39,868 nt of DNA from IMG/VR virus record IMGVR_UViG_3300035698_005727, positions 1 through 39,868 of that record. The stretch is one strand, 5' to 3'. The stretch is from a virus. Shown in pieces: positions 17,301 through 25,233 of this stretch. The position numbers and the translations under genes were made by a program. Every line of letters begins with the position of its first letter. Within the stretch, counting starts at the first letter, position 1. The notes below the pieces were generated by a model. The model was not told the DNA's origin and ran no database searches. It saw only the letters and a list, made by a program, of their open reading frames with translations.

Positions 17301-18236
17301 ATGGCTAACCCTACAGCAGAAGAACAAGCACAACAAGAATTACTAAAAGCACAAGCTGCTCAAGCGAAACTAAAGGCCGAAAGAGATGCCTTAGTCCAAG
17401 CTAATGAGCAAGATGCCGGTCAGGTTGAGAAAGGTCGAGAGCTATTTGACTCCTCTTTTAATAAAAATGAATTTTCTAGAGTAGCTGCTGAGAGAAGTGA
17501 CGCCACTAAAAGCGTTTTCTCTAATGCTATGCAACAGTCCAAGGGTTTAGATGCCGCAGGTAATCAAAACATTCGAGACGGGTTTGTTAACTCAATTCGC
17601 GCTAATGCACAAACCAATCTACGAGACCTTAGAGGTATGCAGGCTGCAAGCGGCGTTCGTGGTGGAGTAGCTGTAGCACAGCAACAACAAGTGCGAGGAC
17701 AGCAAGCACAGGAGCTACAAGGGGCTGAACGCAGTCTACTTACTGCTAATTTAGAAGCTAAAAACAAAGGCCTTCAGACAGCAGCTAATGTAGTGACGAA
17801 TCAGGAAAATATAGAAAGAGATATGTTAGCAGATAGATTAAATACATCTTTAGGCTTCCTGCAACGTAGAGATTCTTTAAGAGCTGCTAAAATGCAGGCC
17901 GAGGCTACTAGAGCGCAGAAATCAGGCGGAGGAAGTGTCCTCTGTACTGCTATGTATAATAATGGATTAATCGATACTTCTGTTTGGAACTGTGCTGAAA
18001 AAGAAGGTAAATTCTTAGAATTAAGTAAAACACACTCCCATACATTTAAAGTATATCAAGCTGTTATGGGTCCTTTGGCAGAGGCCGCTAACAGTAATAA
18101 ATATTTAGCGAAAGCTCTTAGTATCTATGTAAATCCAATTGCTAGATACTTTAAGGACGGAAACACGTTAGGAAAAGTTATGTATAAGATCTCATTTTCG
18201 GCATTTAAAGTGATAGGTAAGTTATGGAAGATATAA
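17301..18236 (+). CDS. Internal virion / ejection-type protein with C-terminal helical domain
   Basis: 311 residues. The N-terminal 200 residues are Ala/Gln/Arg/Asn-rich coiled coil (QAQQELLKAQAAQAKLKAE; QQQQVRGQQAQELQG). A Gly/Ser hinge leads to a compact C-terminal domain (about 210-300; SVLCTAMYNNGLIDTSVWN, later HTFKVYQAVMGPLAE) that I recognise as a module frequently found at the end of phage tail or ejection proteins. Such proteins ride inside podovirus heads and help DNA enter. The last 13 bases overlap the next gene. Confidence 0.6.
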   Translation: MANPTAEEQAQQELLKAQAAQAKLKAERDALVQANEQDAGQVEKGRELFDSSFNKNEFSRVAAERSDATKSVFSNAMQQSKGLDAAGNQNIRDGFVNSIRANAQTNLRDLRGMQAASGVRGGVAVAQQQQVRGQQAQELQGAERSLLTANLEAKNKGLQTAANVVTNQENIERDMLADRLNTSLGFLQRRDSLRAAKMQAEATRAQKSGGGSVLCTAMYNNGLIDTSVWNCAEKEGKFLELSKTHSHTFKVYQAVMGPLAEAANSNKYLAKALSIYVNPIARYFKDGNTLGKVMYKISFSAFKVIGKLWKI

Positions 18237-19462
18237 AAAAGGACGCAAATCAATTAATCATAGGCGCTAGAAATAAATCTTTAGAGTTACTGCCTGAAGA
18301 GCAGAGGGAATCAGCACTTAGGGAATCGGACTCGATTATGCGTGAAGTACAAACAGACGGAAGTAAAGCTCCCCAAGAGGCCGAAATGGCCATAAGTACA
18401 CGTAAACAGGAGTTAGAAAACAAAGCACAGACAACAGCACTGTCAGGAGGCGAACGAATCGCCCTTGCTATGATGGCCGGTATGCCTAGTCTTATAAGTG
18501 CGTTTACTGGAAAAGGCGATCCTGCAATGGCTTTAAGGGCCGGATCTGCAGCTACAAATGCGGTTATACAGTCCCAAATAGCCGATCGTCAACAGAACTT
18601 TAAAGAAGAAGAAGCCGGTTTAATGCGTGATGAGCGTGTAACTGAGCGAGATACTCAAAGACAGTTTCAAAGCGATCAGCAAGACGACAAACAAGAGCAG
18701 GATATGGTTATACAAGGATTTAGGGCTCAAGAATGGGCCAACGACCGCATCGACAGACTGGAACAAGAGGATAGAGGTATCGTCAGAAAAGAACGTAAAG
18801 GCGTTCAAGACATACTAATCAACCCTAGTTCTAGAAGAATTGGTGGGCGATTAAAAGCCTCTATAAGTAGAATCAACGGTATTGAATTACTGTTAAATGG
18901 TGCTCTAACTAAAAAATACGGTAGTGGTACAGATTTCAATAAGCTTACAGACGAACAACGTGCAAAAGCATTTAACAGTCTAGATTCAAGACAGATTGCA
19001 GAAATCGCTGCGGGTCTGGATCAGGTTATTAAAGGCGGAAATGCTGCAACAGAAGCAGGTATCGACAAACTTATACCAGCTACTGCTAGAAAGTCACTTG
19101 AAAGTATTGGTGAATGGGTTACTAACGAAGTTAGAGGATCTAATGCAGGTAGTTTTATGAACAATTACAAAAAGCTATTAGGTAGAGAGCGAGAGCTTTC
19201 AGGAAATGAATTTAAAGGTTTAGTAGATCAAGTAAGAGCTACTTCTCCTAACTATGTTAAAACTTTCCCGGATGAGTTCGAGACAGTTACAAAATCTCTA
19301 TATACAGTCGAAGGAATCGACGATAACCCAGTAACAACTCCAGAAGAGTTGGTTAAGCGTTCGACACGTAAGGACGAAATTAGAAATAACAAGCCATTAA
19401 AACTTACAGACGAGCAGGAAAAACGTAGGCAATTTCTATTAAATAAAGCTAAGGGCGGATGA
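18224..19462 (+). CDS. Internal virion / ejection protein, helical
   Basis: 412 residues, highly charged and helical. A short hydrophobic segment (about residues 80-97; RIALAMMAGMPSLISAF) is followed by a long Gln/Asp/Glu/Arg coiled coil (about 120-190), then a mixed helical C-terminal half. This fits internal ejection proteins that form membrane-spanning helical assemblies. It overlaps the upstream gene by 13 bases. It ends in TGA, with a TAA three codons later. Confidence 0.55.
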   Translation: MEDIKKDANQLIIGARNKSLELLPEEQRESALRESDSIMREVQTDGSKAPQEAEMAISTRKQELENKAQTTALSGGERIALAMMAGMPSLISAFTGKGDPAMALRAGSAATNAVIQSQIADRQQNFKEEEAGLMRDERVTERDTQRQFQSDQQDDKQEQDMVIQGFRAQEWANDRIDRLEQEDRGIVRKERKGVQDILINPSSRRIGGRLKASISRINGIELLLNGALTKKYGSGTDFNKLTDEQRAKAFNSLDSRQIAEIAAGLDQVIKGGNAATEAGIDKLIPATARKSLESIGEWVTNEVRGSNAGSFMNNYKKLLGRERELSGNEFKGLVDQVRATSPNYVKTFPDEFETVTKSLYTVEGIDDNPVTTPEELVKRSTRKDEIRNNKPLKLTDEQEKRRQFLLNKAKGG

Positions 19463-19466
19463 TTAT

Positions 19467-21203
19467 ATGTCTAAATTAACTCTAGAAGAACAAGCTGAGC
19501 TAAACGAATTAAACTCTCTATCAGGTGTTGATTCAGAACCATCTTCGGGATTAACCCCTGAGGAACAAGCTGAATTAGACGAATTTAATGGACTGCTAGC
19601 CCCTGATGAAGAGATTTCCGGATTTCAAGAATTTCAAGATGTGGTGGGTCAACCCCTCCGTAGAGGTGCTCTTGAACTGTTAGGTGGAGATGGTGGACAA
19701 GAAGGTCGAGTTACTGGAGATGATTTATCTCAGCAGTTAGGTGAATTAGGGGTTCCTACAGAAGCTCAAATACAGCCTGAAAGATTTAGCTCCCGTCACG
19801 GATTCAATAGTCCAGAAAGAATTATAGTCCCTTTAAGTGAATCTTTAGGAGATACTCTGGACGCAGTTATTCCAGAAACCGGTGATTTAGCTCTAGGTCT
19901 AGGGGGAGCAGCTCTAAAAGGCGCTTCGAAGGCTATTAGAGCAGTAAGTAAATCCGGAAAGGTTTTAGATAAAGCCGCTCCTACCTTACGTCAAGTTGTA
20001 GGTAAATCGGCAGGTAAAACAGGTACGGAAATAGCGGACCATAGAGATACATTCAATAAGGGTTTAGATATTGCAGAAGATATATTAAAGAAGAAACCTG
20101 CAGGATTCTTACAAAATGATGCGGGTAAATTCCTAAAGCATGATGAGATTGTTAGTAAAATATCTAAAAATGCAGATGGTGCCATAAAGGGACAGGGAGA
20201 TTTGTATGAATCTTTAGCTTTAGATTTGCAAGTAACCCCTCAAAGTGTGAAAGCTTTAGTAGCCAAAAAACTTCCTAATAGTGGAGCTAAAATAGATACT
20301 GCCGAAGACGTAAGAAAAATGTTTAAGGGGCTGGATGGTAGATATGGAGAAATGATTCAATCTCTGGTTGATGGATCTCCTAAGCATATAAGAAATTGGG
20401 CTGATTTTGCTAGGAAGGGTAAAGCAGCTTTAAGTGAAACTAAAACATTAACCCCAGAAGCAAAGGAATTCTTTATTTCTTTAGATAAACATATTAAACA
20501 TACCTTAGGAACTAAAGGTGGAGATACTGGTAAACAAATATTAGATGGAATTGATGATATAAATCTTCATGAAAACTTCATAAAACCCCTCAAAAAGGCC
20601 GGAGTTAATTTAGATAAGTCGGCACCTTTCGAAGGATTTTCTAGAAGTATAACTGCGTATCAAGCCGGTAAAAATGTACTTAAGGGTGTAGGAAAAGCTG
20701 CGGAACAGAAGATTAATCCTTTAGCTAAGATAATTCAAAATACTGTGATGAGTAGAGATAAGTCTACAGCAGTAGGTCAAATAAAGGGTATATTGTCTAA
20801 TATGTCTACAAATGAGGTATTAGGTTTAGGTCTTTCAGCAGGGACTTTAGATAGGTTGGGAGAGGCTTCGGACGATGAGGTTATGGAGTTAGGCTTAAAA
20901 CTAAATCGGGATTTAGGAGTTCAAATAGAACGGTCTAAAACCGGAATGCAGTCAGAGTTTAACGGCGTTATTAACGATCCTAAAGAGCGTCAAACGTATT
21001 CAGAAATGGTACGTAAGGACGAGTCTATCCCACTGTCAAAGCGAGCATTGCAGATGAGTGAAATGAATAAGAGCGGTAAGTTAATTGAAACAAAACCGTC
21101 AAAACCAGCTCCTAAGACACAGCCTAAACGGCCTGTCGAAAAGAAAGAAAGAAAGGTTACTGTAGATGAAGTTTCTAAAAGGCTTAACGGTCGAAGCTAT
21201 TAA
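19467..21203 (+). CDS. Internal virion / ejection protein with EEQAEL repeats
   Basis: 578 residues. The N terminus carries two copies of an acidic repeat, LTLEEQAELNEL (about 4-15) and LTPEEQAELDEF (about 29-40), common at the start of phage ejection proteins. A Gly/Ala-rich hydrophobic patch follows (about 140-160; LALGLGGAALKGASKAI), then a helical body and a basic Lys/Pro-rich C terminus (KPSKPAPKTQPKRPVEKKER). It is the last of the three internal-type proteins before lysis genes. The stop lies inside the holin-like gene (38-base overlap). Confidence 0.55.
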   Translation: MSKLTLEEQAELNELNSLSGVDSEPSSGLTPEEQAELDEFNGLLAPDEEISGFQEFQDVVGQPLRRGALELLGGDGGQEGRVTGDDLSQQLGELGVPTEAQIQPERFSSRHGFNSPERIIVPLSESLGDTLDAVIPETGDLALGLGGAALKGASKAIRAVSKSGKVLDKAAPTLRQVVGKSAGKTGTEIADHRDTFNKGLDIAEDILKKKPAGFLQNDAGKFLKHDEIVSKISKNADGAIKGQGDLYESLALDLQVTPQSVKALVAKKLPNSGAKIDTAEDVRKMFKGLDGRYGEMIQSLVDGSPKHIRNWADFARKGKAALSETKTLTPEAKEFFISLDKHIKHTLGTKGGDTGKQILDGIDDINLHENFIKPLKKAGVNLDKSAPFEGFSRSITAYQAGKNVLKGVGKAAEQKINPLAKIIQNTVMSRDKSTAVGQIKGILSNMSTNEVLGLGLSAGTLDRLGEASDDEVMELGLKLNRDLGVQIERSKTGMQSEFNGVINDPKERQTYSEMVRKDESIPLSKRALQMSEMNKSGKLIETKPSKPAPKTQPKRPVEKKERKVTVDEVSKRLNGRSY

Positions 21204-21429
21204 GAAGGCCGCTATAAAAGCAAATGAATTTATCATTAAAACTGGCAAATTCACTCGTTTAATAGACAATGAAAATAAATTGAGTTTAACGAATCTAGGT
21301 GTTATACTAGTAATGGTTAAGTTAGGAGTGTCAAACGATGTGGTTAGTCCAATTGATGTCACGGCTCTTATCGGGGTTCTTCTCAGCTACCAAGCTAAAA
21401 GGGCAATCGAAGCCAAAAAAGACAAGTAA
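21166..21429 (+). CDS. Holin-like small membrane protein
   Basis: 87 residues: amphipathic N terminus, then a hydrophobic region (about 43-75; LTNLGVILVMVKLGV then VTALIGVLLSYQ) and a strongly basic tail (AKRAIEAKKDK). One, perhaps two, membrane passes. It lies directly upstream of and overlaps the endolysin gene, the classic holin position. It is embedded in the end of the preceding gene in another frame. The start is uncertain, since a GAAG-type site is weak here. Assigned mainly from context. Confidence 0.55.
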   Translation: MKFLKGLTVEAIKKAAIKANEFIIKTGKFTRLIDNENKLSLTNLGVILVMVKLGVSNDVVSPIDVTALIGVLLSYQAKRAIEAKKDK

Positions 21430-21832
21430 AAAAGAACATATATCATTAAAGGATTACTTTATGGGTAGGGATAAGTTATATCCTGTGTCTAAAGAACTAG
21501 TCTCAAATGCGGAAGACCTACTGTTAAAAGTAAATGATTTGATTACAAAGTTCCATATTCCCTATAGAGGCATTAGCAGTGGGTATAGACCTCCTATCAT
21601 AAATGCGCGAATTGGTGGAAGTCGAAAAAGTGCCCATATCACCTGCCAAGCTGTTGATCTGAAGGATACAAAGGATCAGTATATAGGCAAGTTACTTAAA
21701 TCTAACCCACAGTTCTTGAGGGAGTTCGGCCTATATCTAGAGCATCCAGATTATACACAAGCTTATAATGGAGCTCATTGGGTACATCTACAAATTCGAC
21801 CTACTAGAAATAGAGTTTTTATACCTTACTAA
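21338..21832 (+). CDS. Endolysin, M15-type (VanY/L-alanyl-D-glutamate) peptidase
   Basis: Up to 164 residues. The catalytic domain opens with ISLKDYFMGRDKLYP (about 35-49), contains SSGYRPPIINARIGGS, and holds the zinc site His100 and Asp107 in SAHITCQAVDL plus His150 in HWVHLQI. It ends RNRVFIPY. All three ligands are present, so it should cleave peptide cross-links of peptidoglycan. The domain lacks an ATG just before ISLKDY; the ATGs at 21338 and 21356 add a basic N-terminal extension overlapping the holin-like gene, and ATG 21461 would cut into the domain. No secretion signal is evident. The stop overlaps the convergent gene by three bases. Confidence 0.85.
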   Translation: MWLVQLMSRLLSGFFSATKLKGQSKPKKTSKKEHISLKDYFMGRDKLYPVSKELVSNAEDLLLKVNDLITKFHIPYRGISSGYRPPIINARIGGSRKSAHITCQAVDLKDTKDQYIGKLLKSNPQFLREFGLYLEHPDYTQAYNGAHWVHLQIRPTRNRVFIPY

Positions 21833-22398
21833 ATAAGGATATCATCCCATTCACTAAAGTCGGAATCCGACTCTAATAATAGCTGAACATCATTAGGTAG
21901 TACTTTTCCGTTCTTCAGCGTCCACAAGTAATTATCTGTTTCTGCATCATAAACTAGATATATAACCTCTGTATTGCCTCTGTAAGTCATAGATTTAGAA
22001 GCTACTTTAACAGTGGATGATACGTCCAATGTCTTCAGATCCTGTTTACGTAAGAACTTAACAAGATTTTTCTTAGATTCGTAAATGAATAATGAGCACG
22101 CCATATTGTCTTTAAAGTTATATGTTTTGGAAATGGCCGAAATTGGTGAGAGGTCGATTAGATAGGCTGTCATGACTTCTTTAAGTCGGCCTTTAGGATA
22201 TTTGTGTAATGCGTCTAATAGTAGTTGACCCTTCTCTACCTTATCTGTTGGAGGTTCGATCAGCCTTGTACTGCCTTTGTGTTGTTTTTGTCTAGGATTA
22301 AACATTTCGGCCTTTTTGAATTGATTATCCATTTCTGGATTATCCTTGTAAAACTTGTTAATTTCTTTCTTCTGTTTTTTAGTTAATCTTTTTTTCAT
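21829..22398 (-). CDS. Hypothetical basic protein, last gene of the leftward operon
   Basis: About 189 residues from the ATG at 22398, chosen over an ATG 36 bases upstream because it has AAGGA six bases before it. The Lys-rich N terminus (MKKRLTKKQKKEINKFYKD) is followed by a polar linker and a folded C-terminal half, with an acidic end (SDSDFSEWDDILI). No family recognised. The basic start suggests nucleic-acid or membrane contact. It is convergent with the endolysin, and a perfect 6-bp stem, AGTCGG-AAT-CCGACT at 21858-21872, lies within its 3' end. Confidence 0.55.
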   Translation of the reverse strand: MKKRLTKKQKKEINKFYKDNPEMDNQFKKAEMFNPRQKQHKGSTRLIEPPTDKVEKGQLLLDALHKYPKGRLKEVMTAYLIDLSPISAISKTYNFKDNMACSLFIYESKKNLVKFLRKQDLKTLDVSSTVKVASKSMTYRGNTEVIYLVYDAETDNYLWTLKNGKVLPNDVQLLLESDSDFSEWDDILI

Positions 22399-22423
22399 CT
22401 GCTTCCTTGCAGGGTACTTCCTA

Positions 22424-22702
22424 TTATCTAGCAAGTCCTAATAACAATCCTCCTGTTAATGCGCCTATTACAAATACTAATGTAGGGTTCTTCTTGTACC
22501 AGACATCATTATGATTACGTTCTGCTTCTATAAGCAAATCTTGTTTTTGAATTACTTCGTCTAAATCGGCTATTAACGCCTTTTGCGTATCTACCAGTAT
22601 CTTGCATGCCTGTACTGCCAGATCACATTTCTCCGCTTTACTCGCTACTGTCGTCGTGCTTATTGTAAGCATCAATAGCATCGTTATAATTATCTTCAGC
22701 AT
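22424..22702 (-). CDS. Exported coiled-coil protein with C-terminal membrane helix
   Basis: 92 residues. A clear signal peptide (about 1-22; KIIITMLLMLTISTTTVASKA) is followed by a Cys-containing helix (EKCDLAVQACKIL) with heptads to about residue 65, then a C-terminal membrane segment (about 73-90; TLVFVIGALTGGLLLGLA). This plan is common among small phage envelope proteins near spanin genes. Such a protein could bridge periplasm and inner membrane during lysis. The N-terminal 65 bases overlap the 3' end of the next upstream gene in another frame, a nested arrangement typical of Rz/Rz1-type pairs. Confidence 0.6.
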   Translation of the reverse strand: MLKIIITMLLMLTISTTTVASKAEKCDLAVQACKILVDTQKALIADLDEVIQKQDLLIEAERNHNDVWYKKNPTLVFVIGALTGGLLLGLAR

Positions 22703-22892
22703 CTTTTAAATCCTCTCTTTTAAACTTGGCTACTAATTCTTTCGCCCTTTTCAAATCGTCATCTAATTCATTAACTCTAGCTCCGCTTAACAGTGAGATT
22801 ATCCTAGAGATTAGGTATAATGCCAATGTTCCTAAACTTCCGAAAACGAGTAATTTATTAAGATCCACGGCATACCACCCTATAAGCCCCAT
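22638..22892 (-). CDS. Rz-like inner-membrane spanin candidate
   Basis: 84 residues: an N-terminal membrane anchor (about 10-35; LNKLLVFGSLGTLALYLIS) followed by a charged coiled coil (about 40-75; DDDLKRAKELVAKF, DAEDNYNDAIDAYN). This is the topology of inner-membrane spanin subunits. It overlaps the downstream exported protein by 65 bases and the upstream lipoprotein by 35. With that lipoprotein it could form an i-/o-spanin pair that fuses inner and outer membranes. Sequence alone cannot confirm this. Confidence 0.5.
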   Translation of the reverse strand: MGLIGWYAVDLNKLLVFGSLGTLALYLISRIISLLSGARVNELDDDLKRAKELVAKFKREDLKDAEDNYNDAIDAYNKHDDSSE

Positions 22893-23058
22893 CCCCAGTC
22901 TTAGTCATGGTCTTAAGGCAAGAGTTATATCGCGACTTGCATACATATGCGGCCCTCTTTAACGCTTCTATATCCCTAATCTCAAGAGGTTTGTCGAAGT
23001 TTATTAGTGTGGGTGCTGAACATCCTACAGCTATATAGGTAAATATTGAGAGTATCAT
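22858..23058 (-). CDS. Small lipoprotein, possible outer-membrane spanin
   Basis: 66 residues. A short signal with lipobox AVGC (Cys13) implies a mature lipoprotein of 54 residues. The mature part contains three further cysteines (YVCKSRYNSC; RVVC). Start codon ATG overlaps the protease stop as ATGA. Very short lipoproteins adjacent to an anchored coiled-coil protein are the usual o-spanin arrangement, but the cysteine-rich C terminus is also seen in other small phage lipoproteins. Confidence 0.55.
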   Translation of the reverse strand: MILSIFTYIAVGCSAPTLINFDKPLEIRDIEALKRAAYVCKSRYNSCLKTMTKTGDGAYRVVCRGS

Positions 23059-23768
23059 TTCAGTGACCTAAGTACTTTACGTAAGTCATGCACTGCTATA
23101 AAGTAACTTTTATTTGTAGTAGTAGACTTAGCAACAGCTACTCCTACAACGTCTCCTGAAGTATTCATTACAGGTCCACCACTATTTCCAGGATGTATTT
23201 CAGTATCCATCTCATATGAGTTTATAAGCTGTATACATATTACACCGAAGTAAGTCTGTCTAGGGAATTGGTTAACCCCATAACACTCATCAGATACAGC
23301 ATATCCAGCAGATAATGCAATAATGTTACGTCTTATGATATGTCCACGACTCTTAAAAAAGGAATAGTCTAGGGCGAATCCATTAGAAGTAACCTCGTCA
23401 TATATCTTAAAAGAGTCTGCCAGGTCTAATGTTTCTTCATTCTCGTCTGCTTCCAAGATACAAATATCCATATGAGGGACTTCGACTAAAATTAAGTGTA
23501 CTCCATGGGCAGTGAATAATTGCTGATTTCCCTTACATACATGAGCTGCCGTTACTAGATACTTTGTGTCATTGTGTTCCACAAAAAAGCCAGTTCCGTG
23601 ACCACCGTTAGGTATAGATACCTTTAATATGGCAGGGTTCTTATCTTCATTAACTCTAATATCCCTTAGTGATAATCTGTTATCTAGTTTTCTTAACAGA
23701 AGTAGGGATAGAATAACTACTCCGCCTAAGATACTAATTTTCTTAATTAATTTATTCATCATTCTCAT
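23055..23768 (-). CDS. Membrane-anchored trypsin-like serine protease (S1 fold)
   Basis: 237 residues. An N-terminal uncleaved signal anchor (about 9-26; KKISILGGVVILSLLLLRK) leads to a chymotrypsin-fold protease with the complete triad: His76 in VTAAHVC, Asp101 in PHMDICIL and Ser196 in PGNSGGPV. The substrate-side pattern GTGFFV (59-63) is also typical of trypsin-like/DegP-type catalytic domains; no PDZ domain follows. The active site should face the periplasm. It overlaps ClpP-like and lipoprotein genes by ATGA junctions, so it is co-expressed with them. Its target is unknown: host envelope protein, superinfection barrier or phage lysis proteins are all possible. Confidence 0.85.
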   Translation of the reverse strand: MRMMNKLIKKISILGGVVILSLLLLRKLDNRLSLRDIRVNEDKNPAILKVSIPNGGHGTGFFVEHNDTKYLVTAAHVCKGNQQLFTAHGVHLILVEVPHMDICILEADENEETLDLADSFKIYDEVTSNGFALDYSFFKSRGHIIRRNIIALSAGYAVSDECYGVNQFPRQTYFGVICIQLINSYEMDTEIHPGNSGGPVMNTSGDVVGVAVAKSTTTNKSYFIAVHDLRKVLRSLK

Positions 23769-24334
23769 CCTTCTTCAATCTCATCGGCTAATCCAAGTTT
23801 CATTACTTGTTCAGCTACTAATATTGTATCGTGCTTTAGCATTTCAATCAACTTCTTTTTTGCATATTTAGGGTTTTTCTGTTTTATCCTATCTAAATAC
23901 AACTTCTCTGTCCTAGGTTTCTCTACGCTTTTATCATGGTCTGACCAGTTATGTACTGATGTCGTATCGCCCTGTATAAAGTTACTTCCATAATGTATCA
24001 TAAACGTACAGTTTTTGGTGATAACTCTCGAATCAGCTGCTTGTAGGATAATAGTGGCCATGCTCATACAGCTCCCTGTAGCTCTAACAGTGATGTGACA
24101 GAGTGATTTCTGTATGCGGTCATAGATGTCCCATCCGTCAGCTACATACCCCCCTTCACTGTTAAGCGTAATTACTATAGGCGCCCTAGAGCGTTGCTCC
24201 AGAGCACTTAGTCCGCACCATAGGGAATCGGCCATACTATTATCTACAGTACCACTAAGGCGAATCTCCCTTGTTTCTAAGTTAACATACTCATTAAATA
24301 GTATGCTCATGTCTGTTTCGTTCTTCTTACTCAT
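23765..24334 (-). CDS. ClpP-like serine protease (S14 family)
   Basis: 189 residues. The ClpP fold is shown by IRLSGTVDNSMAD, VITLNSEGGYVADGW and the catalytic motif GSCMSMA with nucleophile Ser91, then His114 in CTFMIHYGS. Asp169 in LKHDT is the likely third residue, followed by VMKLGLADEI. It is cytoplasmic, with no signal. In many phages a ClpP-like enzyme matures the capsid and sits next to the portal. Here it is on the opposite strand among replication and envelope genes, and no other prohead protease is seen near the capsid gene. It could be the displaced maturation protease or act on host proteins. ATGA overlaps on both sides. Confidence 0.85.
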   Translation of the reverse strand: MSKKNETDMSILFNEYVNLETREIRLSGTVDNSMADSLWCGLSALEQRSRAPIVITLNSEGGYVADGWDIYDRIQKSLCHITVRATGSCMSMATIILQAADSRVITKNCTFMIHYGSNFIQGDTTSVHNWSDHDKSVEKPRTEKLYLDRIKQKNPKYAKKKLIEMLKHDTILVAEQVMKLGLADEIEEG

Positions 24335-25110
24335 TTAATCTTCTTCCCCTTAAACAATTGGCCACAATCCTTACACTTATGTAATTGAACTGGTCCTGCC
24401 TTAGTTCCTGCTGTTCCCTGTTTAATTATCCTAACGGACGTACATGTGGGGCATTTAGTTCCGTCATTCTTCTTACCTGTAACCTTTAGCAGATTTGGGT
24501 GATTTTGGATGTAAGGTAATAACTTAAAGTAGAGTCCAGCTCCACTCTTAATGTCACCTTTATTATAGTCTACAAGATGTTTTAGTGACTTCCTACAACC
24601 GTTATCAGCCTTATGCATAACTCCGCTAGGTAGGTCGATCTTCAACGTAACGCCGAATTCCTTAGCCAAATGTCTAAGTGAATTGGATGACGATTTCATA
24701 AACTTTCTAGCTGCCTTTAACGTATCCACTGTTGGGGGTAACATTATAGGTGCTAAGCCATGTTTAACAAAGCGGTAGTTAAGTTTCTTAATATCAAATG
24801 AATCAGAGTTATGTCCAACGATTAGGTCAGCTTCGCTCATTATCTCATGCATCTTCTTAACAACGCCTCTATCGTCTCTGAAGTCTTTCTTATAGGTAGG
24901 GAAGTCAGCTACCGAAACAACTTCTACTTTCCCTATCTTCTTCTTTTTATTGTCTAGCCACGCCCAAGCACAGCAAGTTACGTACCAGTCATGTTTTATG
25001 TTTGAGGGGCTAATGCGATTGTTATCATATAGGCTATAGCTTTGAAACTCTATAACCATACGACTATTCTCAATATCTAGGTATAATATTTTAGGGTGTT
25101 TATTTTTCAT
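24331..25110 (-). CDS. DnaQ-like 3'-5' exonuclease with C-terminal zinc ribbon
   Basis: 259 residues. DEDD-type nuclease motifs are complete: Asp12/Glu14 in YLDIEN, Asp106 in GHNSDSFDIKKL and Tyr182-x3-Asp186 in DYNKGDI. A C-terminal zinc ribbon has two Cys pairs (CPTC at 220-223, CKDC at 246-249). It degrades DNA or RNA from 3' ends. The ribbon probably supplies nucleic-acid binding. The polymerase has its own proofreading domain, so this is a separate repair, recombination or host-degradation enzyme. A GGGGAGATAAGAG site precedes ATG, and the end overlaps the ClpP-like gene by ATGA. Confidence 0.8.
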   Translation of the reverse strand: MKNKHPKILYLDIENSRMVIEFQSYSLYDNNRISPSNIKHDWYVTCCAWAWLDNKKKKIGKVEVVSVADFPTYKKDFRDDRGVVKKMHEIMSEADLIVGHNSDSFDIKKLNYRFVKHGLAPIMLPPTVDTLKAARKFMKSSSNSLRHLAKEFGVTLKIDLPSGVMHKADNGCRKSLKHLVDYNKGDIKSGAGLYFKLLPYIQNHPNLLKVTGKKNDGTKCPTCTSVRIIKQGTAGTKAGPVQLHKCKDCGQLFKGKKIK

Positions 25111-25113
25111 CTC

Positions 25114-25231
25114 TTATCTCCCCACAATATTATTATAGGCGTGTATCTCTGCCCAAGTTAATTTGTCGTGCTCTTCTTTGGTGATTAGTTTTCCATTGTA
25201 CCAAAATTTAATTTCTTTTTTATTGTCTCAT
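25114..25231 (-). pseudogene. Small gene broken by a +1 frameshift right after its start
   Basis: The ATG at 25231 has a good ribosome site (TTAAGGGAATAAGT) but stops after MRQ. The frame one base on is open for 37 codons with convincing protein sequence (DNKKEIKFWYNGKLITKEE, then HDKLTWAEIHAYNN) up to TAA at 25114, and it has no start codon of its own. Removing one base between ATG and GACAAT restores a 38-residue gene. It may be a real lesion, a sequencing error, or frameshifting at the start codon. It fills the gap between the exonuclease and the 87-residue gene. Confidence 0.55.
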
Positions 25232-25233
25232 AC

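Noticed and set aside
21858-21872. Bidirectional terminator between the convergent blocks
   Set aside because: The 6-bp stem AGTCGG-AAT-CCGACT is perfect but has no T-run on either strand and lies within coding sequence.
23629-23871. Rightward frames within the leftward operon (also 30555-30755, 30796-31038, 27711-27965)
   Set aside because: They lie opposite well-supported genes, have Ser/Leu/Pro-rich shadow composition and no ribosome sites.
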